In this document: positions 27,822 through 36,703 of the stretch, in pieces
Layout of the letters: each line of letters begins with the position of its first letter
How positions within the stretch are numbered: position 1 is the stretch's first letter
NCBI RefSeq assembly: GCF_029087225.1
Contig: NZ_JARFJD010000012.1
Location: 82,437-146,436 of the forward strand
From: Limnobacter olei
GTDB lineage: Bacteria > Pseudomonadota > Gammaproteobacteria > Burkholderiales > Burkholderiaceae_B
Reading direction: 5' to 3'
Length of the DNA: 64,000 nt
Position numbers and translations under genes: made by a program
The notes under the pieces: model-generated
What the model saw: the letters and a program-made list of their open reading frames with translations, nothing else
Told to the model about the DNA's origin: nothing
Database searches by the model: none

Positions 27822-30440
27822 ATGAACGCACAATTTAGAAAGAACCTGCCCGGCACCAAGCTTGATTTCTTCGACACCCAAGCGGCTGTGGATGCAATCG
27901 AGCCAGGCGCGTGGGACAAACTGCCCTACACCAGCAAGGTGCTGGCCGAGCAGCTGGTGCGCCGCTGCGAACCCTCTTCGCTAACTGACAGCTTGAAACA
28001 ACTGATATATCGCAAGCGCGACCTGGATTTTCCCTGGTACCCAGCGCGCGTGGTGTGCCACGACATTCTGGGCCAGACCGCTTTGGTGGATTTGGCAGGC
28101 CTTCGCAATGCGATTGCAGACCAGGGTGGTGACCCATCGCTGGTGAACCCGGTTGTGCCCACACAATTGATTGTGGACCATTCACTGGCTGTGGAATGTG
28201 GCGGCTTTGATCCCGACGCATTCCAGAAAAACCGCGACATTGAAGAACGCCGCAACGAAGACCGTTTCCACTTCATCAACTGGACCAAGACTGCATTCAA
28301 GAATGTGGACGTCATTCCAGCGGGCAACGGCATCATGCACCAGATCAACCTGGAAAAAATGTCGCCAGTGGTGCAGGTTCGCGACGGCGTAGCTTTCCCC
28401 GACACCTGCGTGGGCACAGACAGCCACACGCCGCACGTGGATGCGCTGGGCGTAATCTCGATTGGTGTGGGTGGTCTGGAAGCTGAAACCGTGATGCTGG
28501 GTCGTGCATCGATGATGCGCCTGCCCGACATTGTGGGTGTTGAATTGACTGGCAAGCGCCAGCCCGGCATTACCGCAACCGACATCGTGCTAGAACTGAC
28601 TGCGTTTTTGCGCAAAGAGCGCGTGGTGGGTGCGTACATCGAATTCTTCGGTGAAGGCGCCAACAGCCTGACGATTGGCGACCGGGCGACCATTTCCAAC
28701 ATGACCCCGGAATACGGCGCCACCGCCGCAATGTTCTACATCGACGAACAAACCATCGACTACCTGAAGCTGACCGGCCGTGAAGACGAGCAGGTAAAGC
28801 TGGTTGAACACTACGCCAAGCACACTGGCTTGTGGGCCAGCAAAATGACTGGTGCCGAATACGAGCGCGTGTTGACCTTCGATTTGAGTAAAGTTGTGCG
28901 CAGCATGGCTGGCCCGTCGAACCCGCATGCCCGCGTGGCCACCACGGATTTGGCAGCCAAAGGCATTGCAGGCAACCTGGACGCGGCACGCGCACAGGAA
29001 GCTGAAGGCCTGATGCCAGATGGCGCTGTAATTATTGCTGCCATTACCAGCTGCACCAACACCAGCAATCCGCGCAACGTCGTTGCTGCAGCTTTGTTGG
29101 CCCGCAAAGCCAATGAGTTGGGCTTGGTGCGCAAACCTTGGGTAAAGTCATCTTTCGCCCCAGGCTCCAAAGTGGCCGAGTTGTATTTGAAAGATTCAGG
29201 CCTGTTGCCTGAACTGGAAAAGCTGGGCTTTGGCATCGTAGCGTTTGCCTGCACCACCTGCAACGGCATGAGTGGCGCGCTTGACCCGAAAATTCAACAG
29301 GAAATCATCGACCGCGATTTGTACGCCACGGCCGTGCTTTCCGGCAACCGCAACTTCGATGGACGAATTCACCCGTATGCCAAGCAGGCATTCCTGGCCA
29401 GCCCACCGCTGGTGGTGGCCTACGCGATTGCTGGCACCATTCGCTTTGACATTGAACGCGATGTGCTAGGTGTGGTTAACGGGAAAGAAATTCGCCTGAA
29501 AGACCTGTGGCCAAGCGACGAAGAAATTGATGCGATTGTGAATGAATTCGTAAAACCTTCCCAGTTCCGCGAAATCTACATTCCGATGTTCGACTTGGGT
29601 GCCATTGAAGAAGCAAAAAGCCCGCTGTACGACTGGCGCCCACAAAGCACCTACATTCGCCGCCCACCCTACTGGGACACCGAGGGTCAAGGTGCATTGG
29701 CAGCAAGACCACGCACCTTGAAAAACATGCGCCCGCTGGCGGTGCTCGGTGACAATATTACGACCGACCACCTGAGCCCATCCAACGCGATCATGATGAA
29801 CAGCGCTGCTGGTGAGTACCTGCACAAAATGGGTTTGCCGGAAGAAGACTTCAACAGCTATGCCACGCACCGTGGTGACCATTTGACCGCGCAACGTGCC
29901 ACCTTCGCCAACCCTACCCTGCAAAACGAAATGGTTCGCGATGCAGACGGCAAAGTGAAAAAAGGCTCACTGGCCCGCATCGAACCTGAAGGCAAGGTAA
30001 CGCGCATGTGGGAAGCGATTGAAACCTACATGGACCGTGGCCAACCTTTGATCATTATTGCAGGTGCAGATTACGGTCAAGGGTCATCACGTGACTGGGC
30101 TGCCAAAGGAGTTCGCCTGGCTGGCGTGGAAGCAATTATTGCCGAAGGCTTTGAGCGCATTCACCGCACCAACCTGATTGGTATGGGCACCCTGCCCCTG
30201 GAATTCAAGGCAGGCGACACACGCCACACCTACAACATTGATGGCACGGAAGTGTTTGAAGTGGTGGGTGAACGCAGCCCACGCGCAACCCTGACTGTGG
30301 TGATGACCCGCAAGAATGGTGAACGCGTTGAATTCCCTGTGACTTGCCGTTTGGACACTGCTGAAGAGGTTTCGATTTACGAGGCTGGCGGAGTTTTACA
30401 GCGTTTCGCGCAAGACTTCCTTGAAGGAACAGCTGCATGA
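27822..30440 (+). CDS. acnD: Fe/S-dependent 2-methylcitrate dehydratase AcnD
   Basis: Aconitase-superfamily enzyme that replaces PrpD: it dehydrates 2-methylcitrate and needs PrpF to complete the isomer conversion. The three cluster cysteines lie in [13 protein letters not shown] and FACTTCNGMSG. The C-terminal swivel domain has [16 protein letters not shown] and EGFERIHRTNLIGMG. At 872 residues the length is right for AcnD and shorter than AcnA. The ATG starts 3 nt after prpC, and the end overlaps prpF by 4 nt. Confidence 0.95.
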   Translation: MNAQFRKNLPGTKLDFFDTQAAVDAIEPGAWDKLPYTSKVLAEQLVRRCEPSSLTDSLKQLIYRKRDLDFPWYPARVVCHDILGQTALVDLAGLRNAIADQGGDPSLVNPVVPTQLIVDHSLAVECGGFDPDAFQKNRDIEERRNEDRFHFINWTKTAFKNVDVIPAGNGIMHQINLEKMSPVVQVRDGVAFPDTCVGTDSHTPHVDALGVISIGVGGLEAETVMLGRASMMRLPDIVGVELTGKRQPGITATDIVLELTAFLRKERVVGAYIEFFGEGANSLTIGDRATISNMTPEYGATAAMFYIDEQTIDYLKLTGREDEQVKLVEHYAKHTGLWASKMTGAEYERVLTFDLSKVVRSMAGPSNPHARVATTDLAAKGIAGNLDAARAQEAEGLMPDGAVIIAAITSCTNTSNPRNVVAAALLARKANELGLVRKPWVKSSFAPGSKVAELYLKDSGLLPELEKLGFGIVAFACTTCNGMSGALDPKIQQEIIDRDLYATAVLSGNRNFDGRIHPYAKQAFLASPPLVVAYAIAGTIRFDIERDVLGVVNGKEIRLKDLWPSDEEIDAIVNEFVKPSQFREIYIPMFDLGAIEEAKSPLYDWRPQSTYIRRPPYWDTEGQGALAARPRTLKNMRPLAVLGDNITTDHLSPSNAIMMNSAAGEYLHKMGLPEEDFNSYATHRGDHLTAQRATFANPTLQNEMVRDADGKVKKGSLARIEPEGKVTRMWEAIETYMDRGQPLIIIAGADYGQGSSRDWAAKGVRLAGVEAIIAEGFERIHRTNLIGMGTLPLEFKAGDTRHTYNIDGTEVFEVVGERSPRATLTVVMTRKNGERVEFPVTCRLDTAEEVSIYEAGGVLQRFAQDFLEGTAA

Positions 30441-31636
30441 GCAACAAAAACTCACAGCAACTGAAAGTACCCGCCACGTACATGCGTGGCGGCACCAGCA
30501 AAGGTGTGTTTTTCAGATTGCAGGATTTGCCGGCAGCCTGCCAGAAACCGGGCGAGGCACGCGACAAGCTGCTGATGCGTGTCATCGGCAGCCCCGACCC
30601 CTATGGCAAGCAAATTGACGGCATGGGTGGTGCTACATCAAGCACCAGCAAAACCGTGATTCTGAGCAGAAGCAGCAAACCCGATCACGATGTGGATTAC
30701 CTGTTTGGACAGGTTTCAATCGACAAAGCCTTTGTGGACTGGAGCGGCAATTGCGGCAATTTGTCCTCCGCGGTAGGTTCTTTCGCCGTGGCCAGCGGTC
30801 TGGTAGAGCCCGCACGCGTTCCACAAAACGGCACTTGTGTAGTGCGCATTTGGCAAGCCAACATTGGTAAAACCATCATTGCGCATGTGCCAATCACCGA
30901 CGGACTTGTTCAGGAAACTGGCGACTTTGAACTGGATGGGGTTACTTTCCCCGCGGCTGAAGTTCAACTGGAGTTCCTGGACCCGGCCGATGAAGGCGAA
31001 GATGGTGCTGGCGGCAGCATGTTCCCCACTGGCAACCTGGTGGACGACCTGGAAGTACCGGGCGTCGGCACACTGAAAGCCACTTTGATCAATGCGGGCA
31101 TTCCAACCATTTTTGTAAATGCCGACAGCATTGGCTACACCGGCTGCGAGCTGCAGGACGACATCAACAGCGACCCCAAGGCACTGGCCATGTTCGAAAC
31201 CATCCGTGCCCACGGTGCGGTGAAAATGGGCTTGATCAAACACGTGGATGAGGCGGCCAAACGCCAACACACACCCAAAGTGGCCTTTGTTGCACCACCG
31301 AAAACCTACACCAGTTCAAGTGGCAAAGTAGTTCAAGCCGAGGGCATCGACCTGCTGGTGCGCGCCATGAGCATGGGCAAATTGCACCATGCGATGATGG
31401 GTACTGCTGCCGTGGCCATTGGCACAGCGGCCGCAGTGCCGGGCACCTTGGTGAATTTGGCGGCGGGTGGCAGTGAAAGAGAAGCCGTTCGCTTTGGCCA
31501 CCCAAGCGGTACCTTGCGTGTGGGTGCACAGGCAGTACTTGAAAACGGCCAGTGGGCGGTGAAAAAGGCAATTATGAGCCGCAGCGCGCGCGTATTGATG
31601 GAAGGTTGGGTTCGCATACCCAACGATACGTTTTAA
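30437..31636 (+). CDS. prpF: 2-Methylaconitate cis-trans isomerase PrpF
   Basis: Isomerises the 2-methylaconitate made by AcnD so that it can be hydrated by an aconitase. The family N-terminus VPATYMRGGTSKGVFF, DGMGGATSSTSKTVIL and the DWSGNCGNLSSAVGSFA loop (catalytic Cys in family) are conserved. It overlaps the acnD stop by 4 nt, indicating translational coupling. At 399 residues it is complete. Last gene of the propionate operon; no prpD or prpE is nearby. Confidence 0.95.
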   Translation: MSNKNSQQLKVPATYMRGGTSKGVFFRLQDLPAACQKPGEARDKLLMRVIGSPDPYGKQIDGMGGATSSTSKTVILSRSSKPDHDVDYLFGQVSIDKAFVDWSGNCGNLSSAVGSFAVASGLVEPARVPQNGTCVVRIWQANIGKTIIAHVPITDGLVQETGDFELDGVTFPAAEVQLEFLDPADEGEDGAGGSMFPTGNLVDDLEVPGVGTLKATLINAGIPTIFVNADSIGYTGCELQDDINSDPKALAMFETIRAHGAVKMGLIKHVDEAAKRQHTPKVAFVAPPKTYTSSSGKVVQAEGIDLLVRAMSMGKLHHAMMGTAAVAIGTAAAVPGTLVNLAAGGSEREAVRFGHPSGTLRVGAQAVLENGQWAVKKAIMSRSARVLMEGWVRIPNDTF

Positions 31637-31671
31637 GTAATGGAACCAAGCTGATAAAGCTTGCCACTACA

Positions 31672-31715
31672 TGCACTTCAGTTTTTTTTGGTGCAATGCC
31701 AAAATCTGAAGTGCA
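31672..31715. repeat. 10-bp perfect inverted repeat between prpF and the PEPC-like gene
   Basis: TGCACTTCAG (31672-31681) and CTGAAGTGCA (31706-31715) are exact reverse complements around a 24-nt spacer that begins with eight T residues. A smaller inverted repeat, GTGAG-N6-CTCAC, follows at 31754-31769. As RNA the first would form a long-loop hairpin; as DNA it could be an operator. No poly-T follows the second arm, so it is not a standard terminator. Confidence 0.5.
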
Positions 31716-31851
31716 ATTTTACAATCCCTGAAACTGTAGCTATGGGCAAAAGAGTGAGCAAGTACTCACGTCCCCCCACCCCTCTTTCTGATTACGTAAC
31801 TCCGCCCAAATTATCCTCGTGGCTCCAAAAAAATAGAACGGAGTCCCCACC

Positions 31852-34587
31852 ATGTTTCGCGCAGTTGCAAGCCACAGCAGTGCTCAAATCGCCATGTCAG
31901 CAGGCAGCAATGCCTTGGGAAGAAGCGGCTCAGGCTCAGCATCCACCAAGATAATTGGCCCCCTGGCCAGCAAGCTCAAAGACATTCGGCAAAATACCCA
32001 TGCGAATTTGAAGCTCCAGTTGCAGAAAAGCTTGCCCCCGCTGAAGTTTGAACAGGCCAGCGAATTGGCTGAACAGATTGAAACTGCTGAACCTGATTTC
32101 AACCAACTTCATGCCCGTGTAGAGGAATTTGTTCAACGTAACAAGAATGACCCCGAGGCAATAGTCAGTGCACTGAAATATTTGAATAGCCAACTCATGA
32201 TATTGAGTACTGCGGAAAGGCAGATGAAGGCCCAAGATGCCCAGACGACACAATCGCTGATGCGAGGGCTGAAAACCTTGATCGACAACTCGGCAAGCCG
32301 GGGAGAATCTATTATTCAAAGACTGTCGAATACCAAAATTTCTCCGGTATTTACTGCCCACCCTACCAATTTCAACAAACCTCAGGCCAGTGAAATTGTT
32401 CTTTCTCAACTTGAAAATATTGCTAGCCCCCGAGGCAATGCAAAAGTCTGCCAAGAGCTATGGGAAATTCAAGGGGTACGAGAATTGAAACCTACCGTGC
32501 AAGACGAGGCCAATCAGTTCTCTGCCAATATCAGGCACCTGCACAGTTCTGGCCGCACCATTCACGAACAGATCAACCAACAGCTCTCGGGACTGCCCAA
32601 TAATTTGAAACTGTCGAAACCCTTGGTTGAAGCGGGTAACTGGGTTGGAGGTGATCGGGATGGCAACCCGAATATTGATGCAACCGTGCTAAAGGACGTG
32701 GTCAAAACCCTGAGCACGGCAGCGTTTGAGTACTTTGAACAAGAAATTGGCAAAGAGAACAATACCCAAACAGGCAGCCTGTGTAACCTGCTTTGCAAAT
32801 CTGGGCATTCGGAATCACTTGGTCTGATTCGGGAAAAACTGGCGCGAACCCGAACACATTTGGTGGGCAACAGCCCATTGCCAATTCAAGGCGATTTGTA
32901 CCTGAACGCAAATGAACTGGTACATGATCTTGAATCTTTGAGCATTGCCAGTTTGAATACTCAAGAAAAAGCGACCGTTCAAGAGAAACTGGATTTGCTG
33001 AAACTGGATGCCGACAGCATCGGTTTTCACGGTGCCAGTACCGATATTCGGCAAAACAGCGCCATGAATGAAAAAACAGTCGGTGAATTGTTGAGAAGGT
33101 CTGGCGGCCCAAGCAATTACGAAAGCCTGGGAGAAATTGAAAAGCAGACCTTGTTGACCAACTTGCTGCTCAACAACAAAACTGTACTGAGCGATGCACC
33201 TATCGAGGGTCAAAGCGAGAATGCCGAATTTGATCGCGAAATAGCATTGATCAAAAGTTACAAAACCATTCACGACAGTTACGGGCCGCAGGCACTGAAA
33301 AACTGTATTACGGCCAACACAGAAACCATGAGCGACATGCTTGAAGTGATGTTGCTGCTGAAACACGCAGGCCTGGCCGATGAGCAAGGCATCAAGATGA
33401 ATGTTGTCCCCCTGATTGAAACTGTGAATGACCTGCACAACGGCCCGGCCATTTTGAACAGCATGCTGAACAACCCATGGTACCGTCAGGCGCTTCAAGC
33501 CAGCGGCAATCAGCAACAAATCATGGTGGGCTATTCCGACAGCAATCGATTGGATGGACCACTCGCCTCGAGTTGGGCCGTGTATGAAGGTACAGCCAAG
33601 ATGCTTGAAGTAGCGGAGCAGCGCGGCGTGAGTTTGCATGTGTTTCATGGCCGAGGCGGCACAGAGGCCAGGGGTTCAGGCGATTCTTATGCGCAGGAAA
33701 TCAAATCAAGCAACGGCGCCAGCTTGCTGACCGGCATGCGTCAAACCGAGCAAGGTGAAGAAGTGCCAGCAAAATATGGCACAAAAACAATGTCGCAATC
33801 CAACCTGGCAGACATGGTGGGCTCAACGCTTGAGACTATGGCAATTGGCAAAGACCAACAAATTGCAAAATACGCCAGCACCATGGAAAAACTTGCTCAA
33901 CATGCACGCAACCACTATGAAAGCCTGTACTCCAATCCTGAGCTTCCCCATTTTTTTCAAAGCAGTACACCGATTGAATTTGTCGGTAAATCCAATGCTG
34001 GCAGCCGCCCTGCCTCGCGCGCAAACACGGCTGGGGGCGGCCTCAACCTTGACAAACTGCGGGCCATACCTTGGGTGGGTTCGTGGTATCAATCGGGAAG
34101 CGCAATGCCCGCATTTTTTGGCACAGGCAGCGCACTGAAAAACTTCATCGATCAACCGGCTGGTGCCAACACCACACCCGCACAACGAACTGCACAACTA
34201 CAAACCATGTATCAGGAATGGCCTTTCTTTAAAAGCTTTATTGACAGAACCGCCACCGCCATGGAAAAAGCGGACATGAAAATTGCCCAAGAGTATGCAA
34301 AGTTGGCACCGGTTCAATCGCAAGGCGTGTTTGAGGCGATCAAGAATGAATATGAACTGACAAAAGAAATGATCTTGAGTATCAAACAAAGCAACGACTT
34401 GATGGATCACAATCCCGTTGATGCGGAAATACTTGCTGTGAAAAAACCGTTGACACAGGCGGCCCACGCCATGCAAATTGGATTGCTCAAGGCCCACCAG
34501 CAAGCGGGCCCCGAGATTCAAGAAAGACTGATCAAACCTATTGTGATGTCGATGCAGGCAATCGCCAGTTCCAACCGCTTTGGTTAA
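31852..34587 (+). CDS. Divergent phosphoenolpyruvate carboxylase family protein
   Basis: A 911-residue member of the PEP carboxylase family, which makes oxaloacetate from PEP and bicarbonate. Motifs in order: VFTAHPTNFNKP with the catalytic His (about 169), WVGGDRDGNP, STDIRQNSAMNEK, MVGYSDSNRLDGPLASSW (562 on), FHGRGGTEARGSG (599 on), QGEEVPAKYG and GSRPASR. Several positions differ from typical enzymes: the usual SDSxKDxG lysine is Arg, the TAHPTE glutamate is Asn, and the C-terminus ends NRFG instead of NTG. The first 40 residues are Ser/Gly-rich. GGAG precedes the ATG. It shares overlapping stop codons with the convergent amidase. Whether it is catalytically competent PEPC is open. Confidence 0.8.
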   Translation: MFRAVASHSSAQIAMSAGSNALGRSGSGSASTKIIGPLASKLKDIRQNTHANLKLQLQKSLPPLKFEQASELAEQIETAEPDFNQLHARVEEFVQRNKNDPEAIVSALKYLNSQLMILSTAERQMKAQDAQTTQSLMRGLKTLIDNSASRGESIIQRLSNTKISPVFTAHPTNFNKPQASEIVLSQLENIASPRGNAKVCQELWEIQGVRELKPTVQDEANQFSANIRHLHSSGRTIHEQINQQLSGLPNNLKLSKPLVEAGNWVGGDRDGNPNIDATVLKDVVKTLSTAAFEYFEQEIGKENNTQTGSLCNLLCKSGHSESLGLIREKLARTRTHLVGNSPLPIQGDLYLNANELVHDLESLSIASLNTQEKATVQEKLDLLKLDADSIGFHGASTDIRQNSAMNEKTVGELLRRSGGPSNYESLGEIEKQTLLTNLLLNNKTVLSDAPIEGQSENAEFDREIALIKSYKTIHDSYGPQALKNCITANTETMSDMLEVMLLLKHAGLADEQGIKMNVVPLIETVNDLHNGPAILNSMLNNPWYRQALQASGNQQQIMVGYSDSNRLDGPLASSWAVYEGTAKMLEVAEQRGVSLHVFHGRGGTEARGSGDSYAQEIKSSNGASLLTGMRQTEQGEEVPAKYGTKTMSQSNLADMVGSTLETMAIGKDQQIAKYASTMEKLAQHARNHYESLYSNPELPHFFQSSTPIEFVGKSNAGSRPASRANTAGGGLNLDKLRAIPWVGSWYQSGSAMPAFFGTGSALKNFIDQPAGANTTPAQRTAQLQTMYQEWPFFKSFIDRTATAMEKADMKIAQEYAKLAPVQSQGVFEAIKNEYELTKEMILSIKQSNDLMDHNPVDAEILAVKKPLTQAAHAMQIGLLKAHQQAGPEIQERLIKPIVMSMQAIASSNRFG

Positions 34588-36089
34588 ACTGAACCGCCCG
34601 CATGAATAGGTGGGCGTTTGCCTGCCCATGGCTTGGCCTGCTCAAGCTGGGCAGCCAGGCTAAGCAACACATTTTCCTCACCAAAACGGCCAGTGAACAT
34701 CATGCCCACTGGAATGCCTTGCGCATTCCAGTGTAAAGGCGCACTCATGGAGGGTTGACCCGTGACGTTGGCCGGCATGGTTTGGGAACAGTACTGATAC
34801 ACGCGCCTCCCCGCTTTCAACACAAAATCTTTTCGCTTGGCGATAAAACCAATTGGCAAATAGCTAAGTGCCTTCAATTCAATCATTTCTTGCGGGGTTG
34901 GGCGAAGGCCTCCAACTGCAATTGGCAATTCGCCCAAGGTACTGGTCAACAGCGCATCGTAGGGTTCGAAAAATGTCATCCACTGGCGAGAAAACTGCGC
35001 CATGGTCCACACCGCATCGGCCACATCACCACCATTAAAACTGCGACCTAATTTCATCAATGCCCATGTCCGTGCCTCAAAATCAGCCGCCTTGCCTTTT
35101 CTTCCCAACACGCGCTCACCTTCTTTCAAGGTAGCAGCCATTTCTGAACACACCAACACGGTGTAGGCGTAAATAAATTCTTCCTTGTGAATAGGCAGGC
35201 GAACTTCTTCACAGGTGTGGCCAAGGCTTTCAAGCAACTTGACTGTTTCAAGCACACCTGCCTGGCAATCAGCATGCAGGGTTTCACCCAAGGCGGGGTC
35301 CAATGAATAGGCGATTTTCAATTTCTTGGGCTTTGCTTCAATTGCAGCGGCATAAGTTTTTGCCGGCGGCGCAATGCGCAACAGTTGGCCGGGGTAGTTG
35401 CCTTGCAAGCAGTCCAGCATGTGCGCAGAATCCCGTACAGTGCGCGACACCACATGCTCAGCAATGAAACCAAACCAGCCATCGGGCAGGTCGGGGCCAG
35501 AGGGCACACGCCCCCGCGTGGGCTTCAAACCAAACAAGCCAGTACACGATGCGGGTACGCGAATTGAACCGCCTCCGTCGCTTGCGCTGGCCATGGGTAC
35601 AATACCCGCCGCAACGGCAGCCGAAGCACCGCCACTGGAGCCACCAGGGCTGCGCAGTGGATCCCAGGGGTTACGACATGGCCCAGTCAGCTCAGGTTCA
35701 GTGGAAGGGGTAATACCAAATTCCGGCGTGGCAGTTTTACCAAAAATATTCAGACCCGCCCGCTTGAATCGCTTTACATATTCTGAATCTTCGGAGGGCA
35801 CAAAGCCTTTGTAGAATCGGCTTCCGCTGCTCATCTCGACACCGGCATAACTGGCAATCAAGTCTTTCAATAGAAATGGAACGCCTGCAAAGGGCCCCTC
35901 GACAGTTTCTTTGGCGCGCGCACGTGCAATGTCGTACATGGGACGAATTACTGCATTAATGCGTGGGTTTACTTTTTCCGTGCGAGCAATGCTCTCCTCG
36001 AGCAATTCAGCCGCGCTCACCTCGCCTTTTTTGATTAACTCGGCAAGACCAAGGGCGTCGAACTGGTCATATTCTTTGAAACCTGCCAT
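34584..36089 (-). CDS. Amidase-signature family hydrolase
   Basis: A 501-residue amidase. The Ser-cisSer-Lys triad is visible: Lys in PFLLKDLIA, and the Gly/Ser-rich core [19 protein letters not shown] followed by [18 protein letters not shown]. The C-terminal [23 protein letters not shown] is also typical. Substrate unknown; GatA is unlikely because no gatB or gatC lies near. I start at the ATG at 36089 ([14 protein letters not shown]) with GGAG about 11 nt upstream; an alternative TTG lies at 36122. It converges on the PEPC-like gene with overlapping stop codons. Confidence 0.88.
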   Translation of the reverse strand: MAGFKEYDQFDALGLAELIKKGEVSAAELLEESIARTEKVNPRINAVIRPMYDIARARAKETVEGPFAGVPFLLKDLIASYAGVEMSSGSRFYKGFVPSEDSEYVKRFKRAGLNIFGKTATPEFGITPSTEPELTGPCRNPWDPLRSPGGSSGGASAAVAAGIVPMASASDGGGSIRVPASCTGLFGLKPTRGRVPSGPDLPDGWFGFIAEHVVSRTVRDSAHMLDCLQGNYPGQLLRIAPPAKTYAAAIEAKPKKLKIAYSLDPALGETLHADCQAGVLETVKLLESLGHTCEEVRLPIHKEEFIYAYTVLVCSEMAATLKEGERVLGRKGKAADFEARTWALMKLGRSFNGGDVADAVWTMAQFSRQWMTFFEPYDALLTSTLGELPIAVGGLRPTPQEMIELKALSYLPIGFIAKRKDFVLKAGRRVYQYCSQTMPANVTGQPSMSAPLHWNAQGIPVGMMFTGRFGEENVLLSLAAQLEQAKPWAGKRPPIHAGGSV

Positions 36090-36223
36090 TTTTATTGTGT
36101 CTCCGAAAAACTTGGGTAGCAATTTATGTAAGTGAATATCTTACCCCACTCAGGTAATACCCACCCGGATTAGAAAGAGGAAGAATAAGGCATCCAAAAT
36201 TTTAATTGCGTTGGCTGCATCAC

Positions 36224-36649
36224 ATGAAACCACTGCTTATCGCTTGTGTAGTATTCAGCGACTACCCCATAAAAACAATGGCTTACCAACGCTTCCTGAG
36301 TAGCCTGGGCGAAAAATGTGTCTATTCATTTCGCAGCCTTGAGCCTGATTTCAGCGAACTTTCACACGCGAAGCTTGTTATCTGCGACATGAATATCATG
36401 GAAGAATTTGAAGAAGGCGCGTTGAGCAAGCTGGAGAACACTTTCCCCACAGCCAATATTCTTTTTCTTGAAGAAGACCACGGCGACATGTTTGTGAAGT
36501 TTTCAAATCACAGGGACATTTGCCGCCTGGGCAAACTTGCTGAAATCAATGTAATTCACTCAACCTTGAAAGAACTGCTTCTACAGGTCAACCGAAAACC
36601 AAAAAAAACCAGCGTCCCCGAAAAGAGCGGATTGAACACACGTAAAAAA
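36224..36649 (+). pseudogene. Orphan receiver-like reading frame with no stop before acnB terminator
   Basis: From the ATG at 36224 about 140 residues read as a plausible protein: MKPLLIACVVFSDYPIKTM, then KLVICDMNIMEEFEEGALSKL, ANILFLEEDHGDMF and STLKELLLQVNRK. The alternation of hydrophobic strands, an Asp at the end of the third strand (CDMN) and a final helix resembles a degenerate response-regulator receiver. There is no output domain. The frame has no stop codon before the acnB terminator at 36650 and continues antisense through the acnB end to 36988. I infer a decayed or truncated regulator; a genuine 255-residue product overlapping acnB is less likely. Confidence 0.35.
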
Positions 36650-36665
36650 GCCACCCGAAGGTGGC
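36650..36665 (-). terminator. Intrinsic terminator of acnB with UUCG tetraloop
   Basis: GCCACC-TTCG-GGTGGC on the minus strand, flanked by A6 and T6, hence able to work in both directions. It lies 38 nt beyond the acnB stop and matches the gltA terminator hairpin exactly. Confidence 0.92.
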
Positions 36666-36703
36666 TTTTTTATGACTGTGTTGTTACAACTTGGCGGGCC
36701 TAC

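Larger units (their letters stand above)
36090..36703. other. Gene-poor region between amidase and acnB
   Basis: Holds the amidase leader (36090-36180), the orphan receiver-like frame described separately, and the acnB terminator. Nothing else is recognised. Its base composition looks more AT-rich by eye than the flanking metabolic genes. Confidence 0.5.

Noticed and set aside
26715-27881. Long open frame (388 codons) antisense to prpC
   Set aside because: The sense strand encodes an unmistakable methylcitrate synthase; the antisense product is His/Val/Gly-rich without any motif and is explained by codon bias of prpC.
32815-33648. 277-codon frame antisense to the PEPC-like gene
   Set aside because: The sense frame carries the ordered PEPC motifs; the antisense product has none.
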